This document shows positions 58,989 through 64,000 of a stretch of DNA of 64,000 nucleotides, piece by piece. How positions within the stretch are numbered: the stretch's first letter is position 1; every line of letters begins with the position of its first letter. This DNA comes from Gymnorhina tibicen (Eukaryota; Chordata; Aves; Passeriformes; Artamidae), in contig VXAZ01018984.1 in NCBI GenBank assembly GCA_013399875.1, positions 6,239,503 through 6,303,502 on the forward strand. Direction: 5' to 3'. Below the pieces are notes generated by a model. It was not told the origin of the DNA. It saw only the letters and a program-made list of their open reading frames with translations, and ran no database searches. A program made the position numbers and the translations under genes.

Positions 58989-61900
58989 GTAAGTCTGCTT
59001 TTTATATGCACTTCAAACTGTCTTGAGGCTGGTGGGCTGAGAAGATTATGGAAGCTGCTTTGTGCTGATTGCTCTAGAGCTGGAGCAGCCAGCAGAGCTG
59101 ATAATCGTGTCACGTAACACAGTAATGATGCTGGCTCTGGAAAGCTAAAGCTGAGCAGCACGGGTGAGGAGACAGGTCTGCTCACTTTGCCTGGGAAATG
59201 CGTCAAAACAGAGGCGAGCGCAGATGGTCTCAGGGCAGATTTTGTTATCTGGCATTGTGTTGTCTCTTTATAAAAAGGAGGAGAGGCCCATGACTCATGA
59301 CTGTCTTGTGCTTTGTCTTTCCAATTGCACTGCATCCTTATGCCTACTCTGTTCAGCTGTTGCTGGGAGTTTTCTCATTTACACCGAAGAGTACAAGCGG
59401 ATCGGTGTTAGAGTATAGCTGTGGAGAACAAACTTGAGTTTGGCCAAGAGGGTTTGTAAATTTTGTTTCTCTCTTTCGGAATCCCTTGACGACTTGTGCC
59501 TTCACCCCTTCATGCTTTCTTAGTGTGAAGAAGGTCATTGTAGTGTTGTGTTCCCCAGACTCAAATTGCATCTTCTACATTGTGTTCCAATGGACAGAAG
59601 CCATGAGTGCAGAACCACAGGCAGGTACTGCCTCTCCTTCCCAGGGTGAAGGAGCGGTTTAATTGTGAGTTGTTATTTGAAGGAACCCTGAAGCCTGTCT
59701 TCTGGACTCTTTTGAATGTTGGCCTTCCAGTTTACCTTCCATTAACTTCTTGGTTTTGGCACATGGTAAGGTATTTCTTTTCCATAAAATAAAAAAAATC
59801 TTGTGCTGTGGGTAATCAGAGCAAAAATCCCTCAAACTGCAGGCTGCCCTCTGTAGGGCTTGGGTCTTCTCTAGTGTAACCTATTATTATTACATGGTAA
59901 AGAGATAAGGTGTATACAAAATAGCCACAGTTCCCCATGCAGTATGTGCAAATCTGGTCTGGCTGACTCTGTTGCTCCTTTCCTCTGTCAGTGTCTTTTG
60001 TCTCTTTCTCTCAAAATGATTTGGTAGGTGTTGGATGCTGGATGATGAGGAGTTGACCTTGAATTTGGCCTCTGTTGCGTTTCCTACAAGTAGTTTCTAG
60101 ACAGTTACTGAAAGAGATTGGGAATAGCAGGAGTGCTTAAGTCCTCTCTGTGCACAGCAACTGTTCGTCTTCTGAGGACTTGTAAATTCAGGCTCTGGAA
60201 TAAATGAGATGCTTGGTAAAAGGAAGCCCAGCCTAGTGAATATTCAGCTCAAACTGGTGAGGATCCTTCATCCTGCAAATCACCCAGCTAGCTCAAGACT
60301 AGTGCGGAGGCCCCAGAAATTCAGTACTGAGTGCTGCAGAGATACTCTGAGAAACATCTTTGGGCTACGCTGCTGTTCTACCCATAAAATAAAGCAAGCA
60401 TAAGCTGAGGATGAAAATGGAGAATTCACAGCAAGTAGATCAGAGCTGGAAATGGATTTCATGAGTCCTGAATGCTGAAGTGTAGACCACTCTCAGCTAG
60501 ACCTATAGAAGAGGGCCAATCTCAGATTCTGAAATAGAAATAAAAGGTTCTTTGTGTTTGATCCCAAGTGCCCTTCTTCTACCCCTTAAATTAGAGTCTG
60601 TCACCAAGATGTGAAACCAAGTCCCAGTTATCCTACAGGTTTAACGTTTTATGAAAAAGGTTCTTCAGTGGTGCTCTCTGAGGAGCCTGTGGCCATGCCT
60701 GAGAAGTGGTGTTTCTCTGCCAACATAGCATTACTGGCTGTGGCTGCAATGGGATTTCTGCTGGCTGGGGCAGGTGGGAGGGATGCGCTGTAAAGCAAGG
60801 AACAGCTGCTCTTTTTAGCTTGTGGTGAACAGTCACAGCACCCTTTATGGTAACAGTAAACTGGGGGAGAGCCCCATCCCACACACTGCTCTGTGTGGGT
60901 CTGCTTTGTCTTGCAGCACCAGGAACTGAATTTCTTAGTTTTCTTTTGCAAATGGGAACAAGAAGAATCAAGCCTTCCTCCTTCACCCCCATTTCCTCTG
61001 CATGGGATAGAGACAACCTTACACCTTGTGTGTAGAAAGGCTTGTCGAAGGTCATCTTTTCTGTTTTCCATAGCTGTGGGCCTGTGAATGAAGCCGTGTC
61101 TGATAGGTGATGAAGATGTATGTGTGGGACACGGAGTCCTGAGCTGCTGAAAATGATAAAGAAGACTGTCAGGAGGAGTCCGAGGTAGAGAATGGGAGAA
61201 ATGCCAGGAACTGGCAGTCTTGCAGCTGCATCTCTCCAGCCTCTGCCAGACAGGGCAGTGTGGGCTGAGGTTTCTTGGTTTTCCTGCCCTGTGGCTTGAT
61301 CTTGCCGAGCCCGTGAGGGCAGCTAGAAGCGGGTGAGCTCTGCCCAGCTCTGGAAGTGAGCTCCATCTCCTGATGCGGGAGGCTGTGACACAGTACTGAT
61401 TGTCCCCTTCAGGCAGCCCCTGGGGAGCCCCCTCTGCACTTCAGAAATGCTTACCAGGGCTTACAGAGTGCCTTGGTCGTGTTTGAGAGTAACACTGAGA
61501 CATGAAAATACGCAGGGGGTTTTGAACCTCTTGAAAGCTGCGTGACTCCCTAGGGGTGTAGGTCTGCGTCCTAAGAGGAAACTCCCTTTTATTTCTCACT
61601 ATTCAATTTTGCTTCTCATTCATGCTACTCACGAAAACGTCAAACGGTGGCACAGAATTGTTTCAGCAATTCCACTTGGAGGAGCCCTTCAGAGAGGGCA
61701 CCTTTTGAAATGAAAGAAAACGTGTTAATTAAAAGCTGTGTTTATGGTCACATCTGCTGACCTTGTGGATGTAATGTGGAGAGGGGGATAGCAGCTGGCA
61801 AAGTGATTCTTATGCCTCTCCTCTACAGGGTACAGAAATTACTGGGAGAGTGCGTGCCACTGAAAGAGTGTAAGTCAGTAGAGGTTTATTTGCTGGAAGT

Positions 61901-64000
61901 GCCCTTTCCTCTGGATTTTACATTGTGGTGCTAAAATTAATATTTAAGATACCTAGGAAGTTTATCCTAACTGATAAAAAAGAAATAACGTTCTTTTTGA
62001 CTAAAAGCTGCCCGCTTTTAAGCGATTCAAACTCTCTACTTTTCATAATGCCGGGGTAATACCAGGTATGCCACTCCCATGGCTCTCTCGAAAGCTGGTT
62101 TCCCACATTGTCACGCTGTTTACCAATTCATTGTTTCTTTGAATTGTGGTGATTAGCGAGGCTCTTAAAGAGTCCACCCCTCTTAGAGGTGGATATCTAG
62201 CTTTGTTAGTATTTACATGATTGTTTTTCCTCACCTCTTTTTTTCCCTTTTCCTCCTGAAACAGTCCATAGTTGGTGTCTCTGCAATCACTTGGCAGGGA
62301 TGCAGAGGGGGAATGCTGTTCCAGCATTCTCTCACCATGACCATGATTAATAAAGCTTCTGTCTGACCTGCCCTAATCTTCACTTGTGTTGTTATGCACT
62401 TCCAAGTCTCCAGGGTCTCTGGCCATGTCTTAGGAGAAGCAATTTGGCAGTTTTGGTAGTGAAGTATTGAACCCGCTGTTTTGCAAAATTAGTCTGGGTT
62501 TGCATTGATTTCCTGAAATTTATCAGATGGTAAAATACATTATGTCTCTAGCGGGAAGCAATAATTTTGTACTGCGGTAGTTTTAGGAAAAAAATATTAT
62601 TCCTCATAACTATATCTAAATTTCCCCTTTTTCAGTCCTGTAATTTCACTTGGATTGATTTTCTTCAGGTCTGCCATGATGTCTTGGCTGCCTGTGATGA
62701 TTCTTAGATAAGTGTTTTATCTGAATGTGCATGCTGGAGAACAAAAGACAGACCAGGTACCTAAGGTAAAGGCTCTTTTGGGATCTGGGTGGAATTACAG
62801 AGGAGTGTGAAACAACTAGCTAGTTGTTAGCAGTTTGTAAAGCTTTAAAAACATGCTCGAGTCTGAGATGTGGAACTTGTTTTCTGCTCCAGAGATTTGT
62901 TCTGTTCAAGTCATTTGGACTTCATTTGACTTCTGCTAGTGAGAAAACCTGGGCTTTGGTAATTAGTGTCTCAGGAGAGTTAGGGGACAATGTCTCAAGC
63001 CAAATTTGCCTCAAACGTTTTGTCTGGTAAGATACAGCAGACAAACCTATGATTTTTTTTACAACTTTTCCTGTCGGAATGCAAATGTGCAGAGGAGCAC
63101 TGCCTTTCTGTGCATTGTGGAATCTATCTGCTCATAGCTGCTGGTAGAAATATCATCATAACGTTCATTCTCTTCCAAAAAGCAGGAGAAAACACCACCA
63201 AAACAAACAATCAAACCTAGGTGATCCAGCTCTTCTGGATTTCTCTGTGCTGAGTGGCCTTTCTTTTCAAATGTACGTCCACTTGTCCTGAGCTGCAGCA
63301 CGGGGTTACAGCGGCAGAGAGCTCCGTGTTCACGGCAGCATGCTTGTTAATCATAAACCCTGGAACAGCTGAGAATTCAGATGTGCCACCTGCTTGGAAG
63401 GACCGTCTGTGTGGATCTTCCTGTTTTAGCCTCTTCCCGGTGGGTGAGAAGTCAGGCAGGAGGCCCTGGTTGCTCTGAAGGAGAGGTGGCAGGACTTGTG
63501 TTTGTCGAGAGCGGGTTGCAGACAAAGAGCTGTGTGTGTTTATGTTTCGGCACCCGTTGTAAATGTTATTTGTAAAAAAAAAGTCTGTAATTAAACTGGT
63601 CACCCCTTGTGGAGTAGGTATGTTCATTTGTACTCATCCCTTTTGCTCCTTGGACTGATCACAGGATCTGACGAAGCTATTTGAGGTTGCTGTGCCTTCG
63701 CTAGTGGCTGCAGTGGATTTGCTTTATGGGGTGTCCATTTCAGCTGAATTGATGCCATTTGGGCTTCAGAATGATTTTAAAATTAGAAGACGGAGTTTAA
63801 AATTACCTTAATTTAGAAACGATAGGTATTCTGCTGAATGAGAAGTAAAGGAGTTGCTTTCCCTTAGATATCTTAAATATGTGCATTGTGTTGAATTGGC
63901 TGGCTGAGGGATTTGAATATGCCAGATATTTGTAGTGGGAGTTGTTTTAAAATTTGTGGTGTTGATCATGAGAACTGACTTGTGCCAGTATTTTCTGAGA
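58989..64000 (+). other. HERC3: HERC3 intron 2 (continues past window)
   Basis: No exon, RNA gene or recognisable mobile element could be supported. Long minus-strand frames (58766-59335, 60633-61071) carry no family motif. Confidence 0.5.

Noticed and set aside
58766..59335. 189-codon minus-strand frame opposite HERC3 exon 2
   Set aside because: It is a shadow of a strongly conserved plus-strand exon; no motif.

Overview
This is nuclear DNA from a bird. All protein genes are split by canonical GT..AG introns of roughly 70 bp to several kb. CR1 LINE fragments with the typical ATTCTATG-type tail lie around 20.8, 21.6-22.1 and 27.9-28.5 kb. At least two stretches (10.05-10.88 kb and about 30.2-31.05 kb) read like solo LTRs of avian endogenous retroviruses of a kind common in neoavian birds. 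The exact species cannot be read from the sequence.

Layout, left to right. (1) 941-12298, plus strand: the last 19 coding exons of POLR2B, the second-largest RNA polymerase II subunit (929 residues visible, corresponding to about residues 246-1174 of the human protein), with an LTR in its next-to-last-but-one intron. (2) 14014-27706, minus strand: IGFBP7, convergent with POLR2B. Exon 1 lies in a CpG-rich block interrupted by an N gap, followed by an 11.5 kb intron 1 and three small Ig-domain exons. A CR1 copy sits just upstream of the first exon. (3) 31817-50732, plus strand: a complete small-HERC E3 ligase gene, HERC5/HERC6-like. I assembled 23 coding exons by splice phase into an intact 939-residue protein with RCC1 blades, a linker and a HECT domain with catalytic Cys. 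Its start is preceded by a perfect triple-GAAA interferon-stimulated response element. (4) Inside intron 16 of that gene, on the opposite strand (45132 to about 45740), lies the bicistronic PYURF-PIGY gene. (5) 53930-64000, plus strand: the CpG-island promoter, non-coding exon 1 and first coding exon of HERC3, whose remaining exons lie beyond the window.

Functionally, POLR2B is core transcription machinery. IGFBP7 is a secreted IGF/activin-binding matrix protein. PIGY is a subunit of the enzyme that starts GPI-anchor synthesis, and PYURF is a mitochondrial methyltransferase chaperone made from the same mRNA. HERC3 and the HERC5/6-like gene are tandem paralogues, the latter probably interferon-inducible.

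The points most worth a second look are the triple-GAAA element at the HERC5/6-like promoter; PYURF-PIGY nested between the exons of that gene rather than downstream of it, next to an LTR-like block abutting the first downstream exon; a near-identical 177/182 bp direct duplication within its introns; and the adjacency of the POLR2B-IGFBP7 block with the HERC-PYURF block, which are far apart on human chromosome 4.
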